From the NCBI GenBank assembly GCA_002633005.1, contig NMRA01000004.1:503846-567845 (forward strand): DNA of 64,000 bases, given 5' to 3'. Origin of the DNA: Phoronis australis (lineage: Eukaryota; Phoronida; Phoronidae). Below, piece after piece: positions 49,501-62,130 of the stretch. Every line of letters begins with the position of its first letter. Position 1 is the stretch's first letter. The notes beneath the pieces were generated by a model. The model searched no databases. It saw only the letters and a program-made list of their open reading frames with translations, and had not been told where the DNA came from. A program made the translations under genes and the position numbers.

Positions 49501-52500
49501 CACTTCCATGCAGATCCATACATCACCCTGCAAAAGTACAACTTATCACAATGATGTCAAAGTTAGTGTCATGGCCTACTGGTTTCTATGTCAGGTATTC
49601 AACTAAGAGAGCTAACAACATTACCAGTATACCTTTAAGGAGGAATAAAATCTGCAAGCCTGGCACTAATAAAAGCATGATGTAAAATTTTCGGACAAAA
49701 ATAATTTCCCAAATTAACATAGCTTTTACTTTCACAAGCTTGCTTCCACCATCGTTGTGAATGCTCACGATTTCTCAAAACTGCCAGTTTATAGTGGTAC
49801 TTATGCTCTGATACAAAATTCAAAGTGACAATATACCCACATTGTGTCAAAGAAGCTAACTTTTGATGAAGACCATAAGTACCACTATAAAATTGTTCTC
49901 ATCTTGTTCCTTATTCAGATGAGAAGTGATTTTTGTTCTTGCAATGAACTGGCAGTTTGTGATTGCTCGAGATCATGTTCAGCGAATAAAATGACACGCC
50001 GCTACAAGTCAACTTGTAGACCCTAATCTCAAGCCATTTCGAGTATCTAGTTTAATCCTGGAAATCATATACCTCTAATTTGACTAAAAACAATTCACCA
50101 TGGTAATGGGTCTAAATCAAAATGTTTTTGTCGCAGATGGCAGGTTTAGAGCTACTTTAACATGATGAAGCATTTGTCAAATACCTACATTTCTTCACTG
50201 AAAAATATGAAATGAAATTTCACTTGTTTGCCATATGTGAGATTTAACCATAAAGCAGAGATACAATGAACAACAATAACAAGTCAGCAGTTACCATACC
50301 TCTCTAAACAAGGCTCCATAGACATGAACAGTGTACGGGCATGAACCACTGCCAGTGGACACATCCAGGTCCATCTGCAGTCTCTTCTGTTCTTTTGTGT
50401 TCACTGTGGCCGTGATTCGCTGAAGTGAAAAGCAGGATTAAATTTAAGGTCAGGTTACCCCACAGTACTAGGTAGGATAGCAGCAAAATTCTAATTTCAT
50501 GACAGATGAATAGTAAAGAATTATGACACAACTGAGAACTACTTTTGTACGGTAAATTCACCATAATGAAGGTAATTGAAACATAAATTCATTTATTTTC
50601 AGCGTAGATTCAAAACTGAACTGAATTCGAGGTATAATAACGCCAAAGCATACCTAAATAGTAAAAGTCATCTATGTCACGGGACCAATTGCCATTATTT
50701 TTTTCCTAAAAATCTCCTACTGAGTATCACCAACTTTACCTTGACAGCCATGACAGTGTCGCTAGCTCGATGTCGCATCTTGTCCACAATACCGTAGGCA
50801 CCACTTCCCAGCTCGCACATTTTCTCCAGGTCGTTGGCCTCACAGACAAATGTCTTGCCATCAACAGTGATGGTTGCCTTGGAGTCTAGGTCACGAGGTG
50901 GTCTGGAAAACAAAGGAAACAGTTGCTGGCTTATTGATGAATCATGAATATTCACTATATCTATTTCAGCATTGGGCTGTGTTTATTTCAAATCTATGTG
51001 CATGCTCTTTTAGTCAAGTTATCTACAACACAGCAACGTGAATGCTTATGCTATGCTTAGTCAGCAAATCTAGGCACATCTTGGCACCAACAGGGACATC
51101 TGCATAACAGACACTTGATAGCAAGTCTGCACTAAATGTTACATCTGTTTATGATCATATGCAGTGGGGTTTGGATTCAGCTCAAGCAAAGCTGCAAAAT
51201 GTTGCCGGTTTTTGTTCATTTTGTCAGCAGACTTTGTAACAACAAACATAAAACGCTTGCAACTTTTCGACTTAAGTTTGTTTCAAACCTGAGAAAAAAC
51301 TTTCCATTTAGCTTCAAGTTCCACATCAAAACAACAGAGAGCCCAAACTCGCAAACCAGCTCTTACTCATCAGCTCGCAAATCATCCAAAATTAAACCCC
51401 TAACAAAACATAATAGCAAATAACCCCAACTCTGAACCACCAAGACACACAGGGCAAGCACACATTCTAAATTGTATGCTTAGTCTGTACTCTGTAGTAT
51501 CCAAGTCGGGTCTTTGCATGCCTGAAGTTTTTTACACCTTTCTGTATGTATCCCGAAGTTAGCCAAATTTGGAAATTTTCGTAGGGTCCTACATAAAGCA
51601 ACATTTCACCGTTTAGGTGATACCCTTTACTCACATTAAACCTGTCTCATACTATTCCTTAATGTGATAGGGTAACTGTAAAAACTATTGGTGTAAGGCA
51701 ACAAACTGCCAGGCCTGCGAAGGAATGTTTAGAATGGCAAAAAATCTTAGTTCTGTTCCTTCATTCATAAACGCCATCCAAACCATTCAAGATGAGGTCA
51801 TGCACCTTACTATAGCAGTAACCCTGGGTAAATCTACCAGTACATTGTTGGGGTGACAGCTCAAGACACTTAAAACTTGAACTCAAAAATCAGGGGAGGG
51901 CATTATGCTCACCATGGGAACATAAAAACTAAATTGTTAAGAAGTCAGGGTGAGCGATTACCTTAACGGTCTATTGAGTAAATACTCGGGGGAGCTATGA
52001 AGATGTCAGACGAGTCAAATCAGACATCAGCAGACTGAATACAATTTAGAAAGGGACTTGCTCCAGAATGGAATGATCGCGCTCAGTAGTTTTGAGTGAC
52101 TAAGTTCTTCAGGTACGCAGCACATCTTCATATTTTCCAATACAAACATGATGGTTACATAATGAGGTGGCCAGGCACTGCTTAAACAATTAGTTTTTAA
52201 TTGTTTTTGCACACAAGTGCAGAATCAAGTGAGAACAAGCGATTACAGGACACTGAGTATAATAATATCAGAATTCACATGATCCATAAGCATCATAATA
52301 AATCTTCAAGTTGCATACTAGTACTTTTTAGGAAATAAATTTCAGATAAAAAAGACACAAGTATTTATAAGGAAGTCGTATAAATAAAATGAGCATTAAG
52401 TCATGCATAGACATTTAAAAATGAAAGCTTAGAAATTTCTGAAGTAGGCAGTACAGTTGCTGATCAGTGGCATATACCCGAATAAGTATAGTGTGCAATA

Positions 52501-55500
52501 GTCGCAAAGAGGATAAAAGAGTAAATTCCATGAATACCAGAGGGTGTAGTTCCAGGAACCTTGATTTTAGTTCCACCTACGAAACTACAAGACCAATACT
52601 TAAACACTAATCCAGTTTGAAACCAGAAACTTATTTAAGCCTGTGTAATACCGCCTCTCCCACAAAAAATAATTATTGATTCAGACCATTTACCATTATG
52701 AAATCATTCTCAAATTGCTCCCCAGTCAAATTTGAGGTGATTTCAGGACTGAGAAAGAAGTGCCAATCATTACTACTTGGGACGAGGTACCAAAAGAAGC
52801 ATGCAAACACAATAGCTCTACTCATGAGAGCCTTGGGTCTATGACTTGCCAGTGACTACACTGCAAATGTTGAATCAATTTCTACAACATTGTACGCAAA
52901 CCTTTTGGAAGTTGTGTCACTAGTAAAACTCTATGCTCTAGACAAAGATAGCGAAAAATACTACCAATAAACCTCTAAAAATTTGAATAGTCTCCCTATA
53001 GTCAAATGCAAAATATACGGCTGCAACTGTGCAACAGTTCCCCACACCCAGGGGTTCATCAAGGATTTGAAAATAGGGCGTCCAAAATGAGTTTCCCCAA
53101 TTTCTCAGGGCATCCATGACCAAAGATGCGTAACTGTGTTTTCACAACGCTAAATCAAATTAGTGTTTTTGTGTAGAATTTTAGTGTCAATGCATGTATC
53201 TGCAATACAGTTTATGGTATCATACATCATATCTTAACTAACTTTTTATTTTGGACAGACCAATGAGCTTCTAAAGCTGCTGTCAAGACCATAGCAAGTT
53301 ATAAGAAATGTAGTTAATGCTTACTTGCTTAGTTTAACTGGGGTGTCCTAATGCTGACCAGGATGTCCAAACGCTTAACAGGACATCCTAGTTAAGGCAT
53401 CTAAATTTGAGTCAGGGTGTCCATCAAGGCCCCCTGGACACCTTCTACATAACGATGTGACCACACCTAAGGTAAACCTCTTCAACAGCCACTTCATGCA
53501 CACTCAGTCTTTATCATTCGGTTAATATCAGAGTGTCAAAATGCTGGTAGTTTTTCAGTGACAAAAATGCTAGTATTTCAGCCATGCAGACCATCCGTCC
53601 ACAATGGGGTGTTTTCAAAAGCAGTTGGGAAATCACTTTTAAAGGGAATATGACGTCAAAACACTTCACTCTGCCATAAATTGATTAATGCAATGATAAA
53701 CAAAGACCTCTTACCCCTGACACAGTGTCCTTTGAAGGAAGAAAGTGGTTTGGTCAGGCAACAAAACTGCCTGCACAAATGCCAGTAGTTTTGGGTAACT
53801 CAAACTGCAAGCAAAGCGTCAGCAAAAGTGACACTTGCATTCATACTTACCTGAAAACCGCCTCCAACAACCACTCAACTTCCTTATTCTTAACCTCTCG
53901 CATTAGTTTTAACCTCACTTATTTTATACCAGTTGTTCTTCTATCGGTTGAAAATTTTCCAGTTAATAGTGTACCAAGGCACATTGAACAGAGGTCGTTA
54001 TCACAACCTGAGCGTTACTCTAAAAGTTATTTTGACAACTATGGTGACGGTTAAAGTAACGAACATATAGGATACATAGCGATTGCTCTGGGAAATAACC
54101 AAAAGGAGACAATGTGAGACATGATTATCACAAGTAGGGATACTAACGAAACACAATGGACAAGAAAGTATAGTGATTAAGTGCAGATAACTATATTGAA
54201 CACAAGGCCACAAAAAACAATAACAGGGTTTTAATAGTCACACTAACTTAGGACAAAATATGTTAATTTTTCATCTTGAAATTTCGAACTTTACCAACAA
54301 AGTGAAACTCTGCCACAAGGGAATCATTTGAAATAAAGGTAAAAAACTTCGGAATCCTCTCACTTGACAATCTATTTCTCAGCCCAGAGCTGACAGAGAA
54401 AGAAAGTCATCTCCACCTTTTTTTCCAGTCTCTTTGTGGTGTACTCATCAGGGCTCGACATAACGAGCTGCAGGTCGCATTTGCGACCTGAAATTTGGAA
54501 ATGCGAGCTGAGATTTTTGTCAGGTCGTATCAAATCGCAAAATGCAACGAATGCGAGCTGAGTTTTTACACTTCTCAACAGATACCTGGCAAATACAAAG
54601 CAGCTCTTGTTAATCCGACAGTTATTTGGTTGTTGCCAATTCCAAGTTCAAAAGAACACTAACCGAGAACAGCCCTTCCGATGGCTTGTAAGCAAGTCGC
54701 GTGAACATGGGATATACAGAATCGATCTTTGACGCGTTTCATTGGCTAACACTTTCGGCCACTTTAGTAAATTCCCAGATTCGCCGAAGAAAGTTTCGGG
54801 CCACTGCTTTACACGTGATAAAACTTCACAAAATAACGGTGTTTCTATTAATTCTTAAGCGATCAACTTACCAAACTTTGTGGTGGACAAAAATATTTAT
54901 TTTTCACAGAAGATGTCCTTATTACATGTACCAAATATCCACGACAATATCCCTGATATCGCACTGCGGCACCGTTAACGCACACGCAGTCCCGGCAGAC
55001 AATCGTGACTTAGACTGAGATGTGCTTATCGTATTAAGACAGCCAAAGTGAAAATGACAACCTTATTAATCGCCAAACGACAGTCACGTCTTTACTTTCA
55101 GTTGCCAAGAAATTCTCAAACCCTTTACTTGTTTCTGGGGCTACGTGCGCGAAATATGATTTGTCTTTCACACGTTGTTGCCATCGTAAAGTGTAGGCCT
55201 ACTCCAGCGATTCAAGTGCGTGAACTCACGCGTGCACCACTTCAAAGAACAGCGACAGTTCTAAATGAAAGAGTATACCGTCTTGGCTCTGGTTTATTTG
55301 AAATTGAACTCAGATTCCAAGCGGTTATAAAAGACCCGATGTCCCGGGACCGATATAACCCAGAACTGAAGTTTTCCTGTTACGATGTTTCCCGAGGTCG
55401 ATGTTCTGTAAACCCTGTATTCTATGCCCGTAGCCAGCTATTGCAAATTGCAACTAAACTGGCACTAGATNNNNNNGCTAGCGCCCATCATAGCGCACTA

Positions 55501-58500
55501 CAAACGACCGCGTGTGGTTTAAAATTGACACGCAGCTTATATGGTGTGTCACTTTCATTTTACACAACTTGAGTTTTCAAAAACGTCTTTTCACAATATG
55601 TAAAAACCAAATCCCAGCTTTGTTTTATACCTCGGAAAGAAAGTTAACACTAGTGACATGCGTGTCGTTTTGTGACTGACCTATTTTTTCCGTACTTGGA
55701 AGGTATTGAAGAGCAAACTCGCCGTAACCCAAGTTAGTTTGAATCTTTAACGACTTTGAGGACAGCCAGTAGCAGGCCAGATCTTACAAAATCCCGGATA
55801 CTTTTTCAATGGGCATTTTCTCCCTTTTCACATCGCAAATTTAGCTACTCGAATGCACAAGTCAGTTAGAGAGCACTGATTCAACTTTCACGTCGGCAAC
55901 TTTAATGCCTTGCGCTCTAGTCTTTCAATGGCGGTCGTGAAGAACAGTAAGGCCGTACCTGCATGAATGAAGTCAATTTTGAGATCCGAAATTTGTGAGT
56001 ATTTAACACTGCAGGTAAGAGCATAATCTAAACATTTTCTCGATGATCTAAAAAATCTATTTTGGCGTGTAAAAATGGCGGGAAAATTTTGCGACCTGGC
56101 ATTTACTAATGCGAGCTGGATTTTGAAAATGCGACCTGGCGATTTTAATAGCGTCGAGCCCTGCTCATGCTTTGTTTTTTTCTTGATCCGGCAAACTCGT
56201 CACACTGATCAGCAGACGCCAAATTTTCAAAGAATTAGGTCAACTGGTCAAACCCACTTAGCAAAAATTTCATTCAAAAAAGTTGTGGCCTTTTTGAGGT
56301 GCCCCGTTAATAGATTCCGACTTTTCCAATGCTCGTTAAGAGCAGGATAAGAAGAGAGCGCTGTGAAAGAATGTTAGCATTTCAGGGGAAGTAATTTATA
56401 AGCTATGCCATCAGAAATACTCTCAAAATGCACTACAGACAGTTCTACTAAGAATTTTAGCAACTGTTAAAACAAGGATTAGGCTCCAGGTTAAAATAAT
56501 GACAAAGGTAACACTATTTTCAGAAAGTTTAGGACAAGTAAGTTGTTCAAAGAGCGTGTCAAACCAGTATCTAAATTTTGCCACCATTCAATACACATGT
56601 AAACTTGCACTCCAGAGAAAAGATTACTTAGACAGACTGGATGTAACAATGTTCATAAAATGTTTTGCTTTAAATAGGTATAATGGGACTTTCCCTTGCC
56701 ATGCCATTCATTCATGCTTATGTAGAACCTAATCAACAAGTCGGTGTATTTCACTAAATACCTACAAACCATAGATTGTATTTTTTTCTGAAACTGGAAA
56801 GCCTGAACCTGAAGAATTTGATTTTTGACTTTTTACCAATCTGTTGCTAATTGGGTCATGAGATCATGTCTCTTTAGTAAAATGATTAGTAAATGTTGTA
56901 AAAAAGAAAGGTAGATTGATATCAAAACAAGAGTATTGATAACATGTTCAATTTTTATTGCAAATGATCAAGATGAGGCCTCAAAATGCATTGCTTTGTT
57001 TTCCTTTTATACAAATTAAGATTTTTGCACAAAAGTCATAAAAGCTCATTTTTTAAACTCCCTCATGCAAAAGTGGAACATTTTAAAACAGTTCCTGAAA
57101 AACATTGCATTGTAGACAATAGTGCCTGAAATTTTCATATGAATCCGATCAGCCACTTCTGAGATATGATTTCCGAATTTAGCCATACATGGACATTTTT
57201 CTAAGGTCCTACATAACCTTCACCTTTAGTTATTTTCAGTTGTCTCTTAGTGGTATTTGTTACCTTAAGTTTTGTTTGCACATCGTCTGTCGGTCTCCGT
57301 TAGTGCCTTGAATTGTATTATTTTATGGTCAGACAATCTTAAATAAATCAATCAATTTATCACATAAGAAACACCAGTTCAAGGATACCCTGGTCAATCC
57401 TTATAGGGCATTAACAACACAAACAAATAAGATTCTGATTAACATTGGAAACTGAACCAAATCCAAATAAGGAATGCCAAAGGCAGCATCAGGCTCACCT
57501 AGGTCAACCGTACAAGGGCACAAGTACTGGTATCAAGAATGGCAGACAAACAATGAAAGACTGTAAACTGAGAAGGGGCTGGCTATGAAGGAGATTAGCA
57601 TAACAGCCATGGCAAATTAATTTATACCAATAAATTTACGAGGAGTACTATGTTACAATTTAGATGAAGTGTCAACGCTTGAGGACCAATCACATTTCAG
57701 CAAAAGGAACCGGTTATGTCAGTTTTGAACACGAACAACTTCTTTTGAAGCTCACGCAGATAAAGGGGAGCTCGTAATATGAAAACCCATTGATTTTGTT
57801 CGTACTGCAACATTCATAAAACTATATTACAACATCGCGACTTGAATACACAATACACTCCTAGGAAAATCTACAAGGAAACCTATCAGTATTGCAAAAA
57901 CACCTACACACTCTCTCAGCTCATGACCCTGAGGAGTGTCAGGGAGATAATTCATGTCATGACTCTATGACAGAAACTTTTTTGCAACATGAGAACGGCA
58001 TAAAATGAGTATCTATCAAATTTTAAATAAATTCCTTAAAATCGAACCAAATTTAAGTCGGGATATCGTGTGGACAAGGAAATTACATTTTTTTTTTTCG
58101 TACAAAACTGCTTTAAAATGCCTCGGTGTTGTCTATACAGCATAGCTTGATGGAAAGTCCCATTTGCATGTGAGAAGGCTACTGCCGAAGTACTCCTGAA
58201 GAGCAGTAAATTTAGGCCTTACCACTTCCAAGCTACTAGCAAACAACATTTTGTCAGAAGACACTGAAAAAGAAAAATTTGTTGCAATTATGACCTGACA
58301 AGTGAATTACTTACACTGGGCTCGGAGGTGGGTTGTTGGTGGCATCGATCACAAATTTAGGTGGCTTCCTTGACTTTTTTTTCCTCTCTGAAAGCAACAA
58401 CAACAACAGGTTATGATATTGCAAAGACTAAATTCTGAATAAGTTTCTTGAACAAAATTTGAGCAAATATTCTCTGAGCGTTAAATGAAAGTTCTCTGTC

Positions 58501-60537
58501 ACATTGAAGAAGACCTTTTCTCACTAGACTGTTACTAACTTTAGACAAAAACAGAAGCCAAAATGCTCTATTTTCCATTTCCAAAAGACACTCTAACATT
58601 GCTGGGATCGTTCTCAATTTCTAAAAATATTGAATGATGGTAGCTACTGCTAAAAACTGTTAAATGGTAAAGAATGAACTTCATACTATTTATCAGGAAA
58701 AATATGATAGAAAAAAATCCATTTGTCTGCAATGTGTTCAATATTGACGAGATTTTACTGGAAATGAGCAAAAAAAAACATGAAACAAGAAGACGAAAGA
58801 ATGCAAAAGTAGGCACATGTAACATGTCAGGTCAGCTGTATTCATGAATTAAAACTTTTCCTGCAGCAAAACAGGGTAAAATAACATTTGATTTTTATTC
58901 AGACACTTCTAAACGTGATCCTTTCTATGTACCCAATACCTTACTGTTTATGAGATAAGAATATGAATTAACAACAAATTGAGCAATGAAAATGGTTACT
59001 CTGTTTTCCAAGATGTGACATTTAAGACGTAACCGAGTGAGCAGAGCGGTTGCTTGGCTCAAATTGCTCAATGAGACCAGATATTTCAATGGGAATAAAT
59101 ACCAAGTAAGAAACAGACTATACGGGTATTAATGAGCCAAACTATAACAAATGAAAAACAACAAGTGATGTACATCTCCAAGAGAGATTAGATCACTAGT
59201 GATAAAAATGCAAGAGAACTCAGCAAAACACAGTCATGACACAGATTCAAATTGACCTAAATTCCATAATACCTTTACCAAAAACATTCCCATTTTCAAT
59301 AGACGAAAGTATTATTAGTCATGTCAAACAACCATGACAGAATGAAACACAGATGAATATGACAATACTTTGGTAATTATGTGATAAATCAATAACCTTA
59401 TCACTAAAAATAAAGAAGAACATAGTTATAGGATTTGTGTACTTATGGCTAGATTCCAAACCTTGTTTTTCAAGTATGTGGAATCACTAGTCATTATTCA
59501 AAGAACAAATTTAGTATCAAGTGGTACTATAGTTTAAGAAAGCATTGGAAAAAATGCCAAACAAAACCCATGATGTTTCGAAGTCAAGCTTTCGCAATCC
59601 ACTCTCCATGTTCCAAGGTCATGTGACCAACCTCTGAATGAAAGCATGTGAACATGAGTCAGAGAATCATTCATAAAAATAATTATGACCAAGTTCTGTT
59701 ACTACTAGTAGTGCAGTAGTAAAACTCACTGGAAGCTAATAACAATCAGAAAATAATTGAATTTTATAAATCAGAACACCATTACAATGATCCAATATGT
59801 TTTTACATTACTTTGCCCATTTTAAAGAAATTTGTTCATTGAAACAACATTATAGCCTTATCTATCCAATGAGTCAATAATGATTATTTCTTTAAATCGA
59901 AAATTATATTAATTTGAACGAATTTGCATACCTACATGTACAGACAAATTGAGCATCTAGAACCCAATCTGACCCAACATACCTGTTGCTGAGAACCAGA
60001 AATATTTCCATACATAACTTGATTACACAATGATTTGCAGCTTGGTAGCCACAAAACTGGTAAACACTAAACAACCTTGTCAGTGAACGTACCATTGTTT
60101 TCCTATTTCTAATGAAGCAGGGAGTAATGATGAAAATTTGTATGACAAGAAACCCAACGGCCCATGCATTACACAGATGTCAGAGTTAGTAATGATGACA
60201 TGTGCATTGATAACTGTTAATTTTATGGGATGATGAGGAGAATTGTTAAGAGTAGATGAACATAATTTTAGAAAATGCCTATATCTAGTGGCATTTCAGT
60301 TTAACTGGGAGTCATCACTTACGTTAGGCATTGTTGGATTTATAAGGAGATTGGAATTGAAGATATTACAACACAAAGAAAGGTGCAAAGGTCAAAGCTG
60401 AGGAAAAACAAATGAACTAACAAATCTGAAAGTTATTGCTGTTGAAGTGGAACTACTTAAACCAAGGTTCACAAATGAAAATCACAACAACCATGTATAG
60501 AAGACGGAAATAAGTGTCAAAAACACTCACCAGCCAT
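43542..60537 (-). CDS. MAP2K6: MAP kinase kinase 3/6-type (p38 activator)
   Basis: This dual-specificity kinase phosphorylates the TGY loop of p38 MAPK. Exons on the minus strand, 5' to 3': 60531-60537, 58315-58387, 50740-50902, 50300-50419, 49408-49527, 47917-48096, 46060-46137, 45474-45613, 43542-43686. All junctions are in phase and give 341 residues; human MKK6 is 334. Visible parts are a basic D-type docking site (about residues 4-15, [13 protein letters not shown]), PPRDLDSK as in MKK6, the Gly loop LGSGAYG (58-64), the ATP lysine K81 in [12 protein letters not shown] (177-184), DFG (197-199), the activation loop S207-VAK-T211, CKPYMAPER, and a C-terminal docking helix region. Start at 60537: the 7-nt exon ATGGCTG plus AG gives MAERKKK. 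One invertebrate gene may correspond to both MAP2K3 and MAP2K6. Introns 1 and 2 are long (2.1 and 7.4 kb). Confidence 0.95.
46481..47216. repeat. TIR repeat related to 33280-33697 (copy 2)
   Basis: The left side GAGACTCAACTAAGTTCCCTAAATC and the right side GTCGAGTCCCTATTTGGGAC...TTTCATGCAACC mirror each other and match the U2AF2-intron copy. The inside also repeats CAAATTTCATAAAAA (46774 and 47068) and CCACTAGATG motifs. It lies in MAP2K intron 6. Confidence 0.6.
48893..48945. repeat. Perfect 18-bp stem hairpin
   Basis: GTTTGTGACTCACTGAAC at 48893-48910 is the exact reverse complement of 48928-48945, with a 17-bp loop. Nearby, CCCCCCTCACAAACTCATG is tandemly repeated at 48705-48742. It lies in MAP2K intron 5. 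Confidence 0.8.
49770..50035. repeat. Inverted and dispersed repeat cluster
   Basis: TAGTGGTACTTATG (about 49793-49806) is mirrored by CATAAGTACCACTA (about 49873-49886), and AAACTGCCAGTTT by GAACTGGCAGTTT near 49947. The right part is the dispersed family also seen at 37485-37645. It lies in MAP2K intron 4. Confidence 0.5.
54449..56163. mobile_element. 1.7-kb TIR transposon, hAT-like ends, non-autonomous
   Basis: The ends are CAGGGCTCGAC and its inverse GTCGAGCCCTG, flanked by a perfect 5-bp repeat CTCAT at 54444-54448 and 56164-56168. Subterminal copies of GCGACCTG and GCGAGCTG are packed in the first 110 and last 85 bp in both orientations, a pattern typical of transposase-binding sites in hAT-type elements. 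Open frames inside (e.g. 55048-55572, which crosses a 6-N gap) show no recognisable transposase. It lies in MAP2K intron 2. Confidence 0.7.
55471..55476. other. Assembly gap (6 N)
   Basis: A short unresolved gap inside the intronic transposon at 54449-56163. Confidence 0.99.
57060..57345. repeat. Dispersed repeat copy, LINE-like tail
   Basis: It shares several ordered segments with 23880-24000 (CTGAGATATGAT, GGACATTTTTCTAAGGTCCT) and extends into a TTAAATAAATCAATCAATTT tail such as non-LTR elements carry. It lies in MAP2K intron 2. Confidence 0.45.
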
Positions 60538-61211
60538 GGCCGAAAGTTTATTTGACACCCTTTATCAAATCAGGTGTCTGTAGGAAGCGGCCATTCAAAA
60601 ATTCCGGAAATGACCACAACTTTCTTCACATCGCACACTCAAAATCCGTTGCTTTTGTGACCATAGATTATTGAAGCATGCTCTCCGAGAATCAGAGAAC
60701 GTATCCGTTCAGTCGTACTCGAGACTGCTATTTGCATGCGCGTGGAATATCCCCGTTATTTTGCAGAGAAACGAGTATGCAGCCGTCGGATTCAGGGAAA
60801 GCCCGTGACGTCAGAAGGTGAATCATCAGAAAATCCCGATGGTGCGCGAATACTCACGAGATACACACACCCAAAATAATTAAAAGATTTTCTATTTACG
60901 TGATAGGCTTAATCATGTATGAAATGTTGATTCGAAATGTATAGAGTTATTTTATATGATAACTTCTCGAATAATTTGTAAAAATGTTTACTTCCTGGGT
61001 TCACCGCTAGTAGTCAGTGCGTCACATGACCTCAAGCACTGGAAATGATAAACAGTCTGAGATTGAGTGTTGGCGGGTGACAAGTCGACTAAGCTTTCGC
61101 GTCATTTACGGGATTTTAGCGTGTATTTCCAGTGTTTACATTAGTGAAATTCATTTCTGTATTATGTAATCTCCAACTTTTTAAGTTACAAAGCTGGATA
61201 TCTCGAGGAAT
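60538..61211. promoter_or_regulatory. Bidirectional promoter, MAP2K / TTYH
   Basis: The two genes diverge from this 674-bp interval, which is richer in CpG than the flanking introns (e.g. 60770-60850). It contains a full palindromic CRE, TGACGTCA, at 60806-60813, the consensus for CREB/ATF factors. TSSs cannot be placed from sequence alone. Confidence 0.6.
60806..60813. promoter_or_regulatory. Consensus CRE (CREB/ATF site)
   Basis: An exact TGACGTCA palindrome lies 269 bp upstream of the MAP2K start codon and about 400 bp upstream of the TTYH start. ATF2, a p38 target, binds this type of site. Confidence 0.5.
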
Positions 61212-61340
61212 ATGTCAACATCACCGAAACAATACTCGGTGCCATGGTGGGCCAATTTTTTCCACTCCTTTCCTCATTTCAATTTTACATTCCGGGAAGT
61301 AAGTTCAAAGTTTCAGCCTGAAGACGGCAGCTATCAAGAG
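61212..61340 (+). CDS. TTYH2: Tweety homolog, first coding exon (3'-partial)
   Basis: The tweety family are multi-pass membrane proteins described as Ca2+- or volume-linked anion channels, though their pore function is disputed. This exon encodes 43 residues starting MSTSPKQYSVPWWANFFHSF and ending SSKFQPEDGSYQE. PWW-x4-HS-PH, a short Phe-rich stretch, then V-S-x-F-P-D-SYQE matches the N-terminus of TTYH2 in order, just before its first membrane segment. The donor GTTTGT follows at 61341, after a complete codon. Remaining exons lie outside the window. The exact paralogue (TTYH1/2/3) cannot be fixed, since an invertebrate gene may be ancestral to all. Confidence 0.85.
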
Positions 61341-62014
61341 GTTTGTATTTTCTAAAATTGTTCAACTGTTTCTTCAAATATTTTCGGTCCACATTTGTTG
61401 TTTCCAGTTTCATAAATCCATAACAGTTGCAGTGCAGTGCCAATGCTTGGCAGTCGATCTGACGGTGCCCAGTAGGCCTATGACTTGGGACGTTCGATCA
61501 GACCCTGTTGATTTAGTCAGATAGATACCCTTTTTTACTTAACGATATCATTATTGACAGGTATGTGCAGTGGTTTCAATTCAGAACTAACTAGTTAGTC
61601 ACTAATCTTACTGGTCAAATGGGCTCTTGATGTATGGTTCAGTAAATTTCATTTTAGTAGTCATGAAGTAAAACTATTCAGTAATTTACAGGAACATTGA
61701 CCCTCTGTTTCGAGACAGCCTTTGCAATTGTAATGCTTAGTTCAGAACATGCAAAAGTCATAGGCTAACTGTTGTAAAATTTCAAAAGATTTTAAGATTG
61801 GTTACATTGAGTCTTCATATGTGGTTCAGTGTGTTAAGTCTTGTGTCATGTTGCTTTTAATTGATTTGGTGTGTCGAATTATTTTTCACCTTATTGGCTG
61901 AATAATTTAACTTGTTAAAGGGCATTAAAATCCATGCTTTCTGTCAAAAAACAGGTTTTGATTTAGGCCACTTATAAAATTAAATATATAGACGCTGAGG
62001 TTGGCCAGTAATTA
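61341..62014. other. TTYH intron 1, first part
   Basis: No exon, RNA gene or clear repeat was seen in this stretch. Confidence 0.4.
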
Positions 62015-62130
62015 AAATATATCAAATAAACACAGAAAAATCAGGAACCCCAACTGGGAATCGAACCACAGGTCTCTAGATTGTCGGTCTAGCGCTAGAT
62101 TTTTCTGTGTTTATTTGATATATATATAAG
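62015..62130 (-). repeat. Hairpin with a truncated tRNA-like core
   Basis: ATATATCAAATAAACACAGA... (about 62018-62042) is mirrored by 62098-62125. The minus strand between them reads as a tRNA 3' half: an anticodon-like stem-loop CTAGA-CCGACAA-TCTAG and a T-arm GTGGTTCGATTCCCA. The D-arm side is missing, so it is a pseudogene or SINE part. It lies in the TTYH intron. Confidence 0.6.

Noticed and set aside
53047-53443. hAT-like element ending CCAGGGG/CCCCTGG
   Set aside because: The terminal match is only about 7 bp and no consistent target-site duplication was found.
55048-55572. 174-residue open frame in the intronic transposon
   Set aside because: It shows no recognisable domain, crosses a 6-N gap, and its composition is not clearly protein-like.
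62046-62100. Functional tRNA gene
   Set aside because: The D-arm side and a pairable acceptor stem are missing; only a 3' half is present.
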